Shown here: piece after piece, positions 35,215-47,249 of the stretch | How positions within the stretch are numbered: position 1 is the stretch's first letter | Layout of the letters: every line of letters begins with the position of its first letter | Origin: Diadophis punctatus similis | Taxonomy: Eukaryota > Chordata > Lepidosauria > Squamata > Dipsadidae | Assembly (NCBI GenBank): GCA_023053685.1 | Contig: JALIGW010000014.1 | Coordinates: forward strand, 18,383,308-18,447,307 | Direction of reading: 5' to 3' | Length of the DNA stretch: 64,000 bases | Position numbers and translations under genes: made by a program | Notes under the pieces: model-generated | What the model was told of the DNA's origin: nothing | The model's input: only the letters and a program-made list of their open reading frames with translations | Database searches by the model: none

Positions 35215-36003
35215 TTTTTGACCTAACATCAAAAACGTCATCAAAAAAGCACAACAAAGAATGTTCTTTCTGCGCCAACTCAGGAAGCTCCAACTGCCCA
35301 AGAAGCTGCTGATACAGTTCTACAGAGGAATTATTGAGTCTGTCATCTGCACCTCTATAACTGTCTGGTTCGGTTCTGCAACCCAACAAGACAGACACAG
35401 ACTTCAGAGGATAATTAAAACTGCAGAAAAAATGATTACTGCCAACCTGCCTTCCACTGAGGACCTGTATACTGCACGAGTCAAAAAGAGGGCCGTGAAA
35501 ATATTTACTGACCCCTCACATTGTGGTCATAAATTGTTTCAACTCCTACCCTCAAAACGACGCTATAGAGCACTGCACACCAAGACAACTAGGCTGCATT
35601 ACTATTATTATTAGTCTTCTCATCGTTCCTATCACCAATCTCTTCCCACTTATGACTGTATGACTGTAACTAGTTGCTTGTATCCTTACAATTTATATTA
35701 ATATTGATTGTTTCCTGATTGCTTATTTGTACCCTATGACCATCATTAAGTGTTGTACCTCATGATTCTTGACAAATGTATCTTTTATGTACACTGAGAG
35801 CATATGCACCAAAGACAAATTCCTTGTGTGTCCAATCACACTTGGCCAATAAAGAATTCTATTCTATTCTATTCTATTCTATTCTGTTCTGTTCTGTTCT
35901 GTTCTGTTCTATTCTATTCTATTCTATTCTATTCTATTCTATTCTATTCTATTCTATTCTATTCTATTCTATTCTATTCTATTCTATTCTATTCTATTCT
36001 ATT
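35215..36003 (+). mobile_element. LINE 3' end with long (ATTCT)n array
   Basis: The RT C-terminal frame 35261-35614 is almost identical to that at 19969. The 3' end is followed by about 150 bp of ATTCT with a GTTCT variant block (35883-35910). Confidence 0.9.
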
Positions 36004-36122
36004 AAGAGCGGGATATCACAAGAAGTTATCACACAGCTTTACACTACACCAGTGAGGGCACTCTTGGCATACTAAGTCCAGTTCAGGTTACCATGACAGA
36101 AAAAGATCCAGAGGCCCTAGAA

Positions 36123-36357
36123 TAGGGGTGTCAAATTCAAGGCCCGCATGCGGCCGGCCCTCCCAAGCTCCGTTTTTGCTGGCAGAGGGTTGCAGGAGGT
36201 TGTCCCAGCCGAAAATGGGAGATTGGGAGCCCATTTTCGTTGGCAGAGCACTCGGGCCACCACAGGCGCCCCTGACACGAGTGATGTTAAGCTGCCTCCT
36301 TCTGCCCCAAACACAACCTTGATGCGGCCCTCAATGAAATGGACTTTGACACCCCTG
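36123..36357. mobile_element. G-family hAT MITE, copy G2
   Basis: 235 bp, ends TAGGGGTGTCAAATTC and complement of CAGGGGTGTCAAA. The perfect 8-bp duplication ccctagaa is at 36115-36122 and 36358-36365. Confidence 0.92.
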
Positions 36358-36484
36358 CCCTAGAAGAATGGAAAGAAGAGCCACAAAGATGATGAGGGTT
36401 CCAGAGGCAAAATCGTATAATGAACAGTTGAGGGAACTAGGTATATCCAGCCTATCAAAGACAAGGCTTAGCTTAGGGGAGACT

Positions 36485-36592
36485 CAGCGGTGGGTTGCTC
36501 CCAGTTCAGCCCGGTTTTGCGAACCAGTAGCGGCAGGAGGCTCGTGAGTGTGTACGTGAACTGGTAGTAACGGGATTTGGAACCCACTACTG
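36485..36592. mobile_element. Short E-family MITE, copy E3
   Basis: 108 bp with ends CAGCGGTGGGTTGC and complement of CAGTAGTGGGTTCC. The perfect duplication gggagact is at 36477-36484 and 36593-36600. This is the internally deleted form, without the GC-rich cargo of E1 and E2. Confidence 0.9.
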
Positions 36593-36915
36593 GGGAGACT
36601 TGATAGCCATCTTGCAGTATTTGAGGGGCTGTCACAAGGAAGAGAGGATTGACTTATTTTCCAAAGCATCAGCGGGCAGGACAAGAAATAATGGGTGGAA
36701 GTTTGTTCAAAAGAGATCCAACCTAGAAGTATGGAGAAATGTTCTGACAATGAGAATTATTAATCGATGGAACATTTTGCCTCCCAGAGTTGTGGGTGCT
36801 TCATTGCTGGAGGTTTTCAAGAATGGACCGGACAACCATTTGCATGGGGTCTCCTGCCTTGAGCATCGGGTTGGACTAGAAGACCTCCGAGGTCCCGCCA
36901 GCCCTATGATTCGAT

Positions 36916-37319
36916 GATCTATGTTCTTCCTCTTCTCGTTGGGAAATAGATATTCTCCAAAAAGTGATCCTGGAGTTTTTAGAAGGGGTGTCAGACATTG
37001 AGGTTGGGTTGCCCAGATATTCTCTTTTGTGAACGGAGTGTCTCCGATATAAGCCAGTTCATCTACTTGTGATTAAGGAGGGCAAATGCCTTTTATTGCT
37101 TTCTTTAAAAATTCTAATACTGATTTTTATCATCCTGTTTATGGCAGAAAAGAATGCAATTCATCTAAAAGAGCTCTTTGCGTGTCTGTACACAACCAAG
37201 AGATTGTGATTCTAATTTAGCAGGAAGCCTGAGGGGCCGGACCTGGGGTTCAAAAAGTCAGAGACCCAATTAGAGGGTGTCAAAGGCACACAAGAATCCA
37301 CTTTTTTGGTTGCTAGCTA

Positions 37320-37353
<34 letters not shown>

Positions 37354-37629
37354 CCCAGATCTGGCATTCCTCTTCTAATTCAATGACACTCTTAGGGCAA
37401 CGTACAGTATGCAAGATGGGCAGCATAAACATTCAATAAATAAATAAAATGCAAGAAGTGAGTGGAAACCCAAATCTGGTAATAGGTTCCCCCCCCCCCA
37501 CAATTGCCTTAAAAGAGGGGGCACTTTCCATTGGATTATTGAAGAATTGTGGGAATTGGAATATGACCCATTCTTATAAAACAAACAAGTGGAAATACAT
37601 ATTCATCCATGCCTCGTATAATCTTAGTA
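36916..37629. other. No gene; (TG)n at 37322-37351
   Basis: Non-coding sequence containing one 30-bp TG repeat and a C9 run near 37490. Confidence 0.6.
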
Positions 37630-38014
37630 CTTGTAGTCCTCGACATACAATATTCATTTAGTGACCATTCAAAGTTACAACAGCCCAGAAAAAAGTGACT
37701 TATGACTGTTTTTCACACTTATGACTATTGCAGCATCCCTGGGGTCACATGATTTATATTCGGAGGCTTGGCAACTGACTTATATTTATGACGGTCGCAG
37801 TGTCCTGGGACCACGTGATCCACTTTTGTGACCTTCTGACAAGCAACATCAACGGGGAAGCCAGATTCACTTAACAACCAGGTTACTAATTTAACAGCTG
37901 CAGTGATTCACTTAACAACTGTGGCAAGAAAAGACGTAAAATGCGGCAAAAGTCAACTTTCTCACTTAGCAACATAAATGTTGGGCTCAATTGTCATAAG
38001 TCGAGGACTACCTG
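37630..38014. mobile_element. A-family MITE, complete
   Basis: Left end ttgtagtcctcgacataca, right end gtcgaggactacctg, full body between. Confidence 0.87.
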
Positions 38015-38081
38015 TAGAGGCCTTGTGCTGAGGGAGGCTGAAATGTATGTGAAGAATAATGGAGTGGCTACACAGTGTTCC

Positions 38082-38190
38082 TCAATGTCAGCAACTTTCA
38101 GATGGGTGGACTTCAACTCCCAGAATTCCCCAGCACAGCTGACTGGGGAATGCTGGGAGTTGAAGTCCACCCATCTTGCTGAGGTTGACA
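38082..38190. mobile_element. C-family palindromic MITE
   Basis: Arms 'gtggacttcaactcccagaa' and complement, around 'ttccccagcacagctgac'. Confidence 0.8.
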
Positions 38191-38689
38191 AAAACTATTC
38201 TACAGTAAACCGGAATGGAAGTTATCCAGTGGTTTAAAATGTCCCTTTTATACTTTTTCAATGAGTTACTCTGTATAATTATGTGAGAGCATTTTATGTA
38301 GGTTTAGTCAGAAAAAGACGCCTCCTACTCCATAAATCTTTCTCCCAGGTAACTATGCATTTCACTGCAGCTTTAAATATTTCCTAATCCTGCTTTCCAA
38401 CTCACGCATGAGCTGGAAAATAGTTTATAACCATGTTCCAAAATAAAGCCTTTTGACAATGGGTGTTAGTATTCAACAATATTGAAACCATAATCCCATC
38501 CCCTAACAACATAAAAACATCAGATGAAAATCCAAAACTGCAGCTCAGGGCCCAATAAAAAAGAGGAATAGTTCCATCTTGAAAAGTCTAAGGAAAGAAA
38601 GCAAATCCCAGCCTGGTTCTTATTAACTGTTGCTCCTAAATGTATACATTTATCAAACATTTATCTCACCTTTACTATTTTATAAGAAA
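38191..38689. other. No gene seen
   Basis: AT-rich non-coding sequence with no open frame over 40 codons. Confidence 0.5.
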
Positions 38690-38930
38690 TAAGAGCCTTG
38701 GTGGCGCACTGGTTAGAATGCAGTACTACAAGCCAATTCTGCCCACAGCCAGGAGTTCGATCCTGACGAGCTGAAGGTTGACTCAGCCTTCCACCCTTCT
38801 GAGGTGGGTAAAACGAGGACCCAGATTGTTGGGGCCAAGATGCCGACTCTGTAAACCGCTTAGAGAGGGCTGTAAAAAGCACTATATGAAGCGGTATATA
38901 AGTCTAGTGCTATTGCTACGTTCCCTGTCT
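38690..38930 (+). mobile_element. Squamate tRNA-derived SINE
   Basis: tRNA-like head 'ttggtggcgcactggttaga' with the B-box 'gttcgatcc', then the conserved body 'gtaaaccgcttagagagggc' and 'gaagcggtatataagtct'. Confidence 0.87.
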
Positions 38931-38984
38931 TTCCCACTTCCTTCCTTCCTCTCTCCCTCCCTTCCACTTTTTCTTCCTAACAAG

Positions 38985-39215
38985 CTGTGGTGGCACAGCG
39001 GTTAAAATGCATATTGAAGAGCAACTCTGCATTCCACTGCCAGGAGTTCGATTCTCACCGGCTCAAGGTTGACTCAGCCTTCCGTCCTTCCTTCCGAGGT
39101 GGATAAAACGAGGACCCAGATTGTTGGGGGCGAGAGGCTGAACTCTGTAAACCGCTTAGAGAGGGCTGTAAAAAGCACTATATGAAGCGGTATAGAAGTC
39201 TAAGGGCGATTGCTA
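38985..39215 (+). mobile_element. Squamate tRNA-derived SINE, second copy
   Basis: Same family and strand, starting 'gctgtggtggcacagcgg', B-box 'gttcgattc', and the same 3' body. The pair mirrors the tandem SINE pair at 12.5-13.0 kb. Confidence 0.87.
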
Positions 39216-39227
39216 AGTACTAAAAGT

Positions 39228-39399
39228 AACTCAAGGACACTGCAAATGCGGGTTGTATTGCCAAGCACCAGAAGTTTGATCATGTAACTAGGGAGGCAAC
39301 CAATGGAACTTCAGAATCAGATCCTAAGTAGCCCCAAGGTAGGTCTGTCATAACTTCAAACAGTTGCTTAGTGACCAGTTGCAAGTCAAGGACTACCTG
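39228..39399. mobile_element. A-family MITE fragment
   Basis: Right half of an A copy ending 'aagtcaaggactacctg'. Confidence 0.75.
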
Positions 39400-39560
39400 T
39401 AATAAAAGTATAATCCGACCTTCAAGGTCTTGGTTTCCTAGTCTGATCTTCTTTGTTGGTCTGATACCCAGGAGGTTTTACACAGTATCACAGTGTGCAC
39501 AACAGCAGCCTTACTAGATGTCCTTGGAGTAGAAACCCTGAGCAAAGAATCCTGTGAATG

Positions 39561-39935
39561 CAGGGAGTCCTCAACTTACGACCACATTTGAGCCCAAAAT
39601 TTCTGTTACTAAGCGAGACAGTGCTTAAATGAGTTTTGACCCATTTTACGACCTTTCTTGCCATGGTTAAGAGAATCATTGCTGTCGTTAAGTTAATAAG
39701 ACAGTTGTTACGTGTGTCTTCCCCATTGACTTCGCTTGTCAGGTCGCAAAATGACCCCGGGACACTGCGACCGTCATAAGTATGAACCAGTTGCCAAACA
39801 TCTGAATTTTGATCATGTGACCGTGGGGATGCTGCAATGGTCATAAGTGTGAAAAACGGTCCCAAGTCACTTTTTCTGTGCCATTGTAACTCCGAATGGT
39901 CACTAAATGAACTGTTGTAAGTCAAGGACTACCTG
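39561..39935. mobile_element. A-family MITE, complete
   Basis: Starts cagggagtcctcaacttacg and ends gtcaaggactacctg. Confidence 0.87.
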
Positions 39936-40554
39936 CAGTCAGAAATGTGGCTGAAGGCCATTTTAGGTACAGGTCTCCATTTTTCCTTTCAGCACCAGAC
40001 CTCGTATTTAGGAAGGCATTCCTTGGCCACAAGCAGCCGGCCCAGAACTGATCCTCATCACATGTGGCCACAAGGAGCCTCCGCTGAAGAGAAGGGAATT
40101 CCGCCACGGGTGATTCATGGAGGTTCTTAATGCAGCAACCAACTTCAGTCTCACGATGTGCAAAGATATTTCCCAGCCCTTTCCCCCCCTCATTCCTCGT
40201 TCTCGGTTTGATGGAGGATCTGCTCTAGAAAATTAATCCAAAGGGCAGGAAAACATTGAAATTCTCCTGGCTAGACCAGGGCTTTTTTTTTTTTTTTACA
40301 TTTATTGAGTTGGTGAGGGATCTCAACTAGGAGGCCGTCCTTAGCCAGCTTTGGCTAAACTAAAAAGGTATCTGAGGTCCATTTAGTTGGTCCTTGGATG
40401 GGAGACCAAGTGGAAAAGCTAAATGGATAAGTAAACATTATTTTGCCAAGACAACTAAATGGACACCTTTTATATGGTGAAACTTGCTTCAAAGGAAGCT
40501 TTATTTACAGTTTACAAACCTTGCACTTTGAGCAACAAGGACGGTTAGGGGACT
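39936..40554. other. No gene seen
   Basis: Non-coding sequence with a T14 run near 40283. Open frames of about 60 codons have no recognisable content. Confidence 0.5.
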
Positions 40555-40975
40555 AAAGGCTGAAACATATAAAGAACAGTTGCAGGAACTGGCCTCGTCT
40601 AGTCTAGTCTAATGGAAAGAAGGACTAGCGGAGACATGATAGCAGTCTTCCAATATCTAAGGGGTTGCCACAAAGAAGGAGGAGGTCAATTTATTTTCCA
40701 AAGCACCAGAAGGCAAGAGAAGAAACAATGGATGGAAACTAATCAAGGAGAGAAGCAACCTAGAAGTAAAGAGAAATTTCCTGACAGTGAGAACAATAAA
40801 CCAGTGGAACGCCTTCCCTCCAGAAGTTGTGGGTGCTCCATCACTGGATGCTTTAAAGAAGAGGCTGGAGAGCCATTTGTCTGGAATGGTATAGGATCTC
40901 TTGCTTGTGCAGGGGTTTGGACTAGAAGACCTCCAAGGCCCCTTCCAACTCTGTTATTCTATGTTCTGTGATATT
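40555..40975 (+). mobile_element. CR1 LINE 3' region
   Basis: From 'aaacatataaagaacagttg' to 'ccttccaactctgttattct'. The frame 40612-40971 retains CR1-type GDMIAVFQYLRGCHKEGGGQ. Confidence 0.87.
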
Positions 40976-41507
40976 CCTCTTTTGTTAGGGCCCTTCTCTC
41001 CATAAATTTCCAGAAGTCTTGGGTTTCCCACATACCATTAAATCCCAAAGCAAGAAACTTCGAGATCCTCCTCCTCGATTTTTTATTGTGGGGTCCAACC
41101 ATCATTAAAGAGAAGTCCTTCCCCTGGAGAAACCCATCTCCTCATTGCCCACAAAGAAGGTGAAGAATTTCAAAAGGTCCTTTGCAGCCAGCTCCGTTTC
41201 CATCTTCTCCTTTCCAGTCTTCAGGGAAGCCCTGGTTCTGCCCCATGTGCCCCCCCCCACCCCGTCTCAATCTGAGGATGTTAAAAGGTGAATCGCGCAG
41301 AAGCTTGAAATATTCAGCCAGATGCTCTCCAGATGCTTTCAGTTCCCATGCTCCTTCAGCCAGAATTGTTCGCCATAAAGACAGGGGATTGTAACAGCTG
41401 AAAGCCAACACATCTGGAGACCACTCCCCATGCCTAAAATAAGGAACATTGTCGAATAAAATTCAAATAACCGAAAGTCAAGTTTTGGAGTGTGGAAGGG
41501 AGAATAC
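40976..41507. other. No gene seen
   Basis: Non-coding sequence. Blocks near 41270-41420 resemble a degraded MITE but lack clear ends. Confidence 0.45.
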
Positions 41508-41973
41508 AGGCAGTTTCTCGTCTTACAACATTTTGTTTAATAGCAATAGACTTAAGACTTCACAGTGTCAGGATCGAACTGCTGGCGAGTTAGCCTACAA
41601 CACTGCATTCTAACTACTGCGCCACCACGACTTTGGTAATGACCGTTTGAAGTTACACTGGCACTGAAGAAAGTGACTTATGACCGTTTTTCACACTTAC
41701 GACTTGCAGCATCCCCAAGGTCCCATGATCAAAATTCAGACACTTGGCTACTGACTCATATTTATGACGGTTTATGCGACCTTCTGACAAGCAAAATCAA
41801 TGGAGGAAGCCAAATTCACTTAACAATTGGCTTACTAACGTATCAATTGCAGTGATTCCCTTAACAACTGTGGCAAGAAAGGTCATACAATGGGCTAAAA
41901 CCCACTTAACAAATATCTCACTGAACAACCGGAATTTGGAGCTCCATTGTGGTCGTAAGTCGAGGACCCCCTG
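41508..41973. mobile_element. A-family MITE with embedded SINE fragment
   Basis: Starts caggcagtttctcgtctta and ends gtcgaggaccccctg. A minus-strand SINE head (about 41565-41632, '...gcgccaccacgactttgg') interrupts it near the left end. Confidence 0.75.
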
Positions 41974-41984
41974 TATTTGATGCC

Positions 41985-43460
41985 TCCAGGAACTGAGCAG
42001 CCCCTCTGCCCACCGGACAGTCCAGTGGGGGAGCTGCGGGCCACAGGGTGGGAAAAGGCTGCCTGAAAGCTTCTCTTCCCCGGAGAACCTGCAGGGCTTC
42101 CAGAGGAATCTTCAGCCCTTTCCGGGATTGGGGGGAGCGGGGGGGTCTCTTGATGGACTCGCAGTGTCTCTCGACAGGCTGCTCGTAGCCGAAAACCGGA
42201 GCGCTGAAGCGGTTGGCCTTTGCGGGCGCCCCCGTCCCGTCCTGGGGACCCGAGGGCGACGGAGCCGCCGGGACAGACCCCAACGCAGCGGCGACCCCCT
42301 CGTCCCCCCCCCCCCCCGCTTCCCTTCCAGTTGCTCCAGCGAGGGAAGAAGCAGGTGGGGAGGGGCGGCTGCGAAGATGGAGGCGCATGCGCCCTGGCCG
42401 CACTGCAGGGCTCGCCGAAGCCGGCGGGCTGGGGAGCGCGCCCCGGCGCCTCCACCCACTCCCCCCCCCCGCTGGAGCCGAGCCGCGTGCCCGCGCAGAG
42501 CCGTGCGCAGCCGAGGCGGCAGGAGCAGCTGCGAGAGCCGCGGGCGGGAGCTGAGCTGCTGCTGCTGCTGCTGAATGCTGAACCGGCAGCCGCGGGCGGG
42601 AGCATGACAGCCGGGCGGCCGGGCAGCGGCGGCGGGAGCGCCGGCTCTTCTCCCTCCTGCAGCCGCGGCTGAGCCCAGCGCCGCCGCCCCCGGAGCCAGC
42701 AGGCAGGTGATCCGCGCGGCGTGGCCCCCGCTCTCCCCCACGCAAGGCGGGCACCGGAGAGGGCAGCCCCGGGCATGCCTGGCTGGGCGCACCGCCGGCT
42801 TTGGCGCTGCGCTGCGACGGCGGGGGCGCCCGCCTTGGCCCCTCAGGCTGGGACCGCGCAGCTTCCCTGGAGCCCCGAGCGGGCAGCTCTCCGGAGGGAA
42901 GGGGCGCTGGCTCGCGGGTTGGAGCGGCGGGTGGGGGTGGCAGCCGTGCTTGCCTTGCACGAGTGGGCGGCTGCTGCGCTTGGCAAGGATCTGCGTGTCG
43001 TTCTGGGGGGGGGCAGAGTGGCAAGGGGGGGGGGGAAGCGAAGGACGATTCCAAGAACAGCCGCGCAAGGGCATCTTTAGGATTGCTCCACGCCCGGCGG
43101 GGCTCCCGGAGGCTCCTGGGCATCTCCCTTTGGCCCGGCATCCTTGGCCCCAAAGCCCCCCACCGGGCCTTAGGAGAGGAAGGGAGCGCCGTGGAGCATG
43201 TGCAGAGGGCCCGGCTGGCCGCTCGGGCGAGGGAGCGCCCGGGTCGGGGATGGTTGGCGAAGCGCAAGGCGGCTGCGATCCTGAGATGGGTTGGGAAGGG
43301 GGAGGGATCGCGTCTACTCCCGCGGCTGTGAGTTGGATCCCCCTCGCTCGCTCGCTCGCTTTGCCTCGGTTGGTGTGGGGAGCGCAAGAGGACGCAGAGC
43401 CAAGAAATTAAAAATAAATTATGTGGGCGAAACATCCAGAGCTTCAGCCGCTGGGATCCT
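41985..43460. promoter_or_regulatory. Second CpG island, promoter of unidentified gene
   Basis: About 1.5 kb of CpG-dense DNA begins right after an A-family MITE. It contains the NRF1 palindrome GCGCATGCGC at 42383-42392. A plausible plus-strand non-coding first exon could end at a donor-like GCAG|GTGATC near 42708. A minus-strand candidate is listed separately. The 575- and 320-codon frames here are low-complexity Pro/Arg/Ala frames and are not credible proteins. Confidence 0.75.
42091..42260 (-). CDS. Possible N-terminal exon, product unknown
   Basis: On the minus strand, just downstream of the NRF1 site, the frame loses its low-complexity character. It reads RFSAPVFGYEQPVERHCESI followed by KRPPRSPQSRKGLKIPLEAL, ending at a possible weak donor CAG|GTTCTC near 42091. 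I cannot fix the start codon or name the family. It may be a chance frame in GC-rich DNA. Confidence 0.25.
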
Positions 43461-43658
43461 AAGAGGGTGAGCTGAGAAAAGCGAAGATGGGAGTTAATCT
43501 GCGCCGGAGACCTTCGCCCGAAGAAGGGATGGGTTTTGCCTGCATCCAGCTGGGTCATTTTTGACCTCCCTTCTCCAGATGTGCTGTGGCACCGTCCCCC
43601 CCCCCTGGGATTCCCAATGTGTCTGGAGGATCTACCCCCACCCAAAGGATGCTTTTGG

Positions 43659-43815
43659 ATCAGTGCTTCTCAACCATGGCAAGTTGAAGACGTGTGGACT
43701 TCAACTTCCAGAATTCCCCAGCCAGCATGGCTGTAGGCAAAACCCGTGGCTGGCTGAGGAATTCTGGGAGTTGAAGTCCACACATCTTCAACTTGCCATG
43801 GTTAGGAAGAACTGC
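43659..43815. mobile_element. C-family palindromic MITE, larger form
   Basis: Arms 'tctcaaccatggcaagttga' and complement enclose a longer centre, with 'gtgtggacttcaacttccag' on the left arm. Confidence 0.82.
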
Positions 43816-44745
43816 TTTGGATCCTGAAGTGTGCGATTTTTTTTTCAACCTGTAGCAAGCCAGCCCTGCTGTGTGTGAAGGAGTATGGTGGGGTGGGGTG
43901 GCAGCCACTCCATCTGTCCATGACCTACCCCCCAAATCCTCCTTATGATGACATCACAGCATGGCTACCAACTCCAAGGATGAGTTCACAAAACATGTTA
44001 ATCTACCTTAAATGCATTTGGGTAGCCTGAGGCTTATAGCCTGGGCATGATTTTTGGTTATGCTATTTTGTTAATCCAGATGTTAGGATTTCGTGTGTTG
44101 TTGGAACCCAGTTCATCAGTTGACAGTTTTGGTCTTCTTGGGGTGCATTTTCTTCCCTGTCCTCAATGCAGACTGATTCCCTTGGGAAATTGGGTGCCAG
44201 GTTCTTGGGAAGCTGCTCACACTTGCTTGCTTGGCCAGCCAATTGATGAACAACAACAATTAAGACCCTGAGAGAAAAGAAAGGAGACCACCTCTCCTGG
44301 TAGTTTGAAGGACCTTCTTTGTTTCTAGCGGGTCTTGCAGCTTCCCACCATAGCCACAGGGATTCCTCTTTGGGTCTCGGTTTCAGATGCAATCCTTCAC
44401 CAGTGCTGCCTGTGCCTAAACGCCCACATCTTCACACCAATGTTGGTGGGGATGTGGTGGTAGGACCATCTTGAGCTCATTTCTCCCCCCCCCCCGAGAA
44501 ATGAATTTGGCTCTCCTTCAAATGCATCGCCACACTCCAAATCTCATTTTCCTGAATTTCCAGTCCTTTGCAGTAGAAAAGAAAGAATATCCCTTAATTT
44601 TATGAAGTAACAGCTGTGAGCTTCAGAGGGAGAACTTTCCTGAAGAACACACTGCATCTCCTCAACAAGGGAAGGGTTGCACACCCTCCATGTAAAGCTC
44701 CTACTTCAGAAAATGGGTTTCTTTTATACTTTAAGAGAGAAAAAA
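43816..44745. other. No gene seen
   Basis: Non-coding sequence; open frames of about 110 codons (44063-44392 minus) have no recognisable product. Confidence 0.5.
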
Positions 44746-45075
44746 GGAATGGAATGGAATAGAATAGAGTAGAATAGAATAGAATAGAATAGAATAGAAT
44801 AGAATGGAATGGAATGGAATGGAATGGAATGGAATGGAGTGGAGTGGAGTGGAGTGGAGTGGAGTGGAGTGGAGTGGAGTGGAGTGGAGTGGAGTGGAGT
44901 GGAGTGGAGTGGAGTGGAGTGGAGTAGAGTAGAGTAGAGTAGAGTAGAGTAGAGTAGAGTAGAGTAGAATAGAATAGAATAGAATAGAATAGAATAGAAT
45001 AGAATAGAATAGAATAGAATAGAATAGAATAGAACAGAACAGAACAGAACAGAACAGAACAGAACAGAACAGAAC
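44746..45075. repeat. (AGAAT)n / (GGAGT)n array
   Basis: About 330 bp of pentamers in blocks: AGAAT, GGAAT, a homogeneous GGAGT block of about 19 units, AGAGT, AGAAT, then AGAAC. It abuts the 3' end of a minus-strand CR1 copy, so it is that copy's expanded tail. Confidence 0.95.
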
Positions 45076-45485
45076 AAGAGAGTTGGAAGGGACCTCAGAG
45101 GTCTTCTAGTCCAACCCCCTGCTCAGGCAGGAAACCCTATACCATTTCAAACAAATGGTTGTCCAATCACTTCTTAAAAACTTCCAGTGTTGAAGCACCC
45201 AGAACTTCTGGAGGCAACCCGTTCCACTGGTTAATTGTCCTCACTGTTGGGAAATTTCTCCTTAATTCCAGGTTGCTTCTCTCCTTGGTTAGTTTCTATC
45301 CATTGCTTCTTGTCTTGCCTTCTGTTGGTTTGGAGAATAGATTGACTCCCTCTTCTTTGTGGCAACCCCTCAAATATTGGAACACTGCTATCATGTCTCC
45401 CCTAGTCCTTCTTTTTATTAAACTTAGGCATACCCAATTCCTGCAACCATTCTTCATATGTTTTAGCCTTCAGTCCCCTAATTTC
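45076..45485 (-). mobile_element. CR1 LINE 3' region
   Basis: Reads, inverted, the standard CR1 3' end. Its terminal block 'gagttggaagggacctcag' touches the pentamer array. Confidence 0.87.
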
Positions 45486-47249
45486 CCGATGACTCTTGCT
45501 TTTAATCATGTGTTGCTTGTCCATGTCTTCACACACACACAAACCTGCTCATCTAGTGCGTATCACTTTCCCCATTACAATTCTGCCATCTAATGCCTAC
45601 CCCCAATTAACATGATGAGAATAAATGCTCCTGTCACTTTTTTCTGCTGTTGGAAATCCTGCAGATGTTTTATCTGAACATAAAAATGATCTTTATCAAT
45701 GTGATTTTTAAAAAAAGTTAGAGGAACGGGGCTAAGGGATTAAGCGTCCCTTCGATCAGAGTTATTGCTACTGCTCTGATCAAGCTCAGGTTCCCCTCCT
45801 TCCCCCAAATCCTGTGGGTATCTTAAAGAATAGCAGAAGTACGGTTAAATATTAGTCACCTTGGTTTCCTCTGGGATCAGAAGTACGGCTGGCTGGAGAA
45901 ACCCTCCTACCAGTTCTCATTCCATTGGATAAAATAGAATTTGCTTTAGAAATTCTCTCAAAGGAGAAGAGAGCCTGAGCAAATGTTCTCCTGGGTGGAA
46001 AATGTTATTTGTGCCCATGCTTGGTGATATGGTGGCCAGCTGGGTAAGTGGGTGGATTTGCATGTGAAGGTTACACAATCTTCTTCTCTGCGGTGGCCTG
46101 GAGCCTCCCTGGCTTCTCACATATCCATCATCCTTTCTTCTTTCAGGAGGAGCAGTGCAGGAAACATAGGCATTTTTGATGTTAAAAATAGGCATTTTAA
46201 TTTTATTAAAAATAGACATAGACAGTAGCCCAGTACTGGTGTTGTTACCTAGTTGGGTAATGAAATGTCTGCAAGAAAACTACCAAGTTCAGAGAGCACC
46301 AAGGACCCCTCAGTCCTCCTCCTCCTCTCCGCAAACCTCCCTCCCTTCTAGCATTGATGATGTTACCTAGTTTGGTAATGAAACATCTGCAAGAAAAACA
46401 CCAAGTTCAGAGAGCACCAAGGACCCCATGTTCAACCCTGAGCTACAAATATTCTCTTTTATTGCTACATTGACTTTTATTGTCTACCATGACTTTGGTC
46501 AGTTGAAATTTTCAAAGAAAGGGTGTTTTTTGATGGATTTTTTTTTTAGCAAGAGAGAAACTAGATCATTAGCCTTACTCAGGGCAAATGCAACATTCCC
46601 TTCTAATGCTAATGATATGATGGGGTCAGTCATTCGGGGCACGTTTTGGCCAGATGCCACAAAGGCATCTGGAATTGAGCTTTACCCCATAGTGCAGGGC
46701 CAGGACATTAGTGGAGTATGATATGTATGCTTGTTTTGTGCTGCAAGATAGTTTTGTGAGGTGACTTGGCCATTTTTAATTAGTTATTGCTTTATGGCTT
46801 TTATATTGTGTTATTTTACGCCTCGGTTTTATTAGCTTCCTAGAGTTATTTGCTTAAGCTGAGCACCCTTATGTATTCTGAAATAATTAAGTGCAAAAGG
46901 ATGTTTTTGCTAGGCTGTGCAGGCTTGGATCTGTAATCTAGGAGTTACTTTACGAACCAACATATTGTTGCATGCAGCTGTGTAACTCAGAGCTAGAGGC
47001 AATATCTTCACATACACCTAAGCTCTCCGCCTTCCCTCACATCCACTAAAGTCCAAGAGATGCCTCAAGTGAGAAATCTTCCCAGGGGACATTTGCAATC
47101 ATGTCCTTCTCCAATAGTTCCTCTTCTTCGCAGAAACATTCCGATAAATTATCGGCCCAGAAATTGGATGGAGAATTTTGTGAAATTGTTCACGTCTGGT
47201 TCTAATCAAAGTCATTAATTCCTGTAAAAACAGTATAAACGCTTTATAA
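45486..47249. other. Non-coding, with P-type repeat blocks
   Basis: P-type blocks ('ttacctagttgggtaatgaa', 'cagagagcaccaaggacccc') occur at 46228-46313 and 46350-46430. Otherwise there is AT-leaning unique sequence with no exon that I can support. Confidence 0.55.

Larger units (their letters stand above)
36004..36915 (+). mobile_element. CR1 LINE 3' region with two nested MITEs
   Basis: One CR1 copy is interrupted by G2 (36123-36357) and by a short E element (36485-36592). Each interruption has its own duplication, and CR1 is continuous across both. Confidence 0.85.

Noticed and set aside
41918..43645. 575-codon minus-strand open frame in the second CpG island
   Set aside because: It is Pro/Arg/Ala/Ser-rich throughout, overlaps other equally long frames on both strands, and starts outside the island core. 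CpG-rich DNA has few stop codons, so length alone is not evidence.
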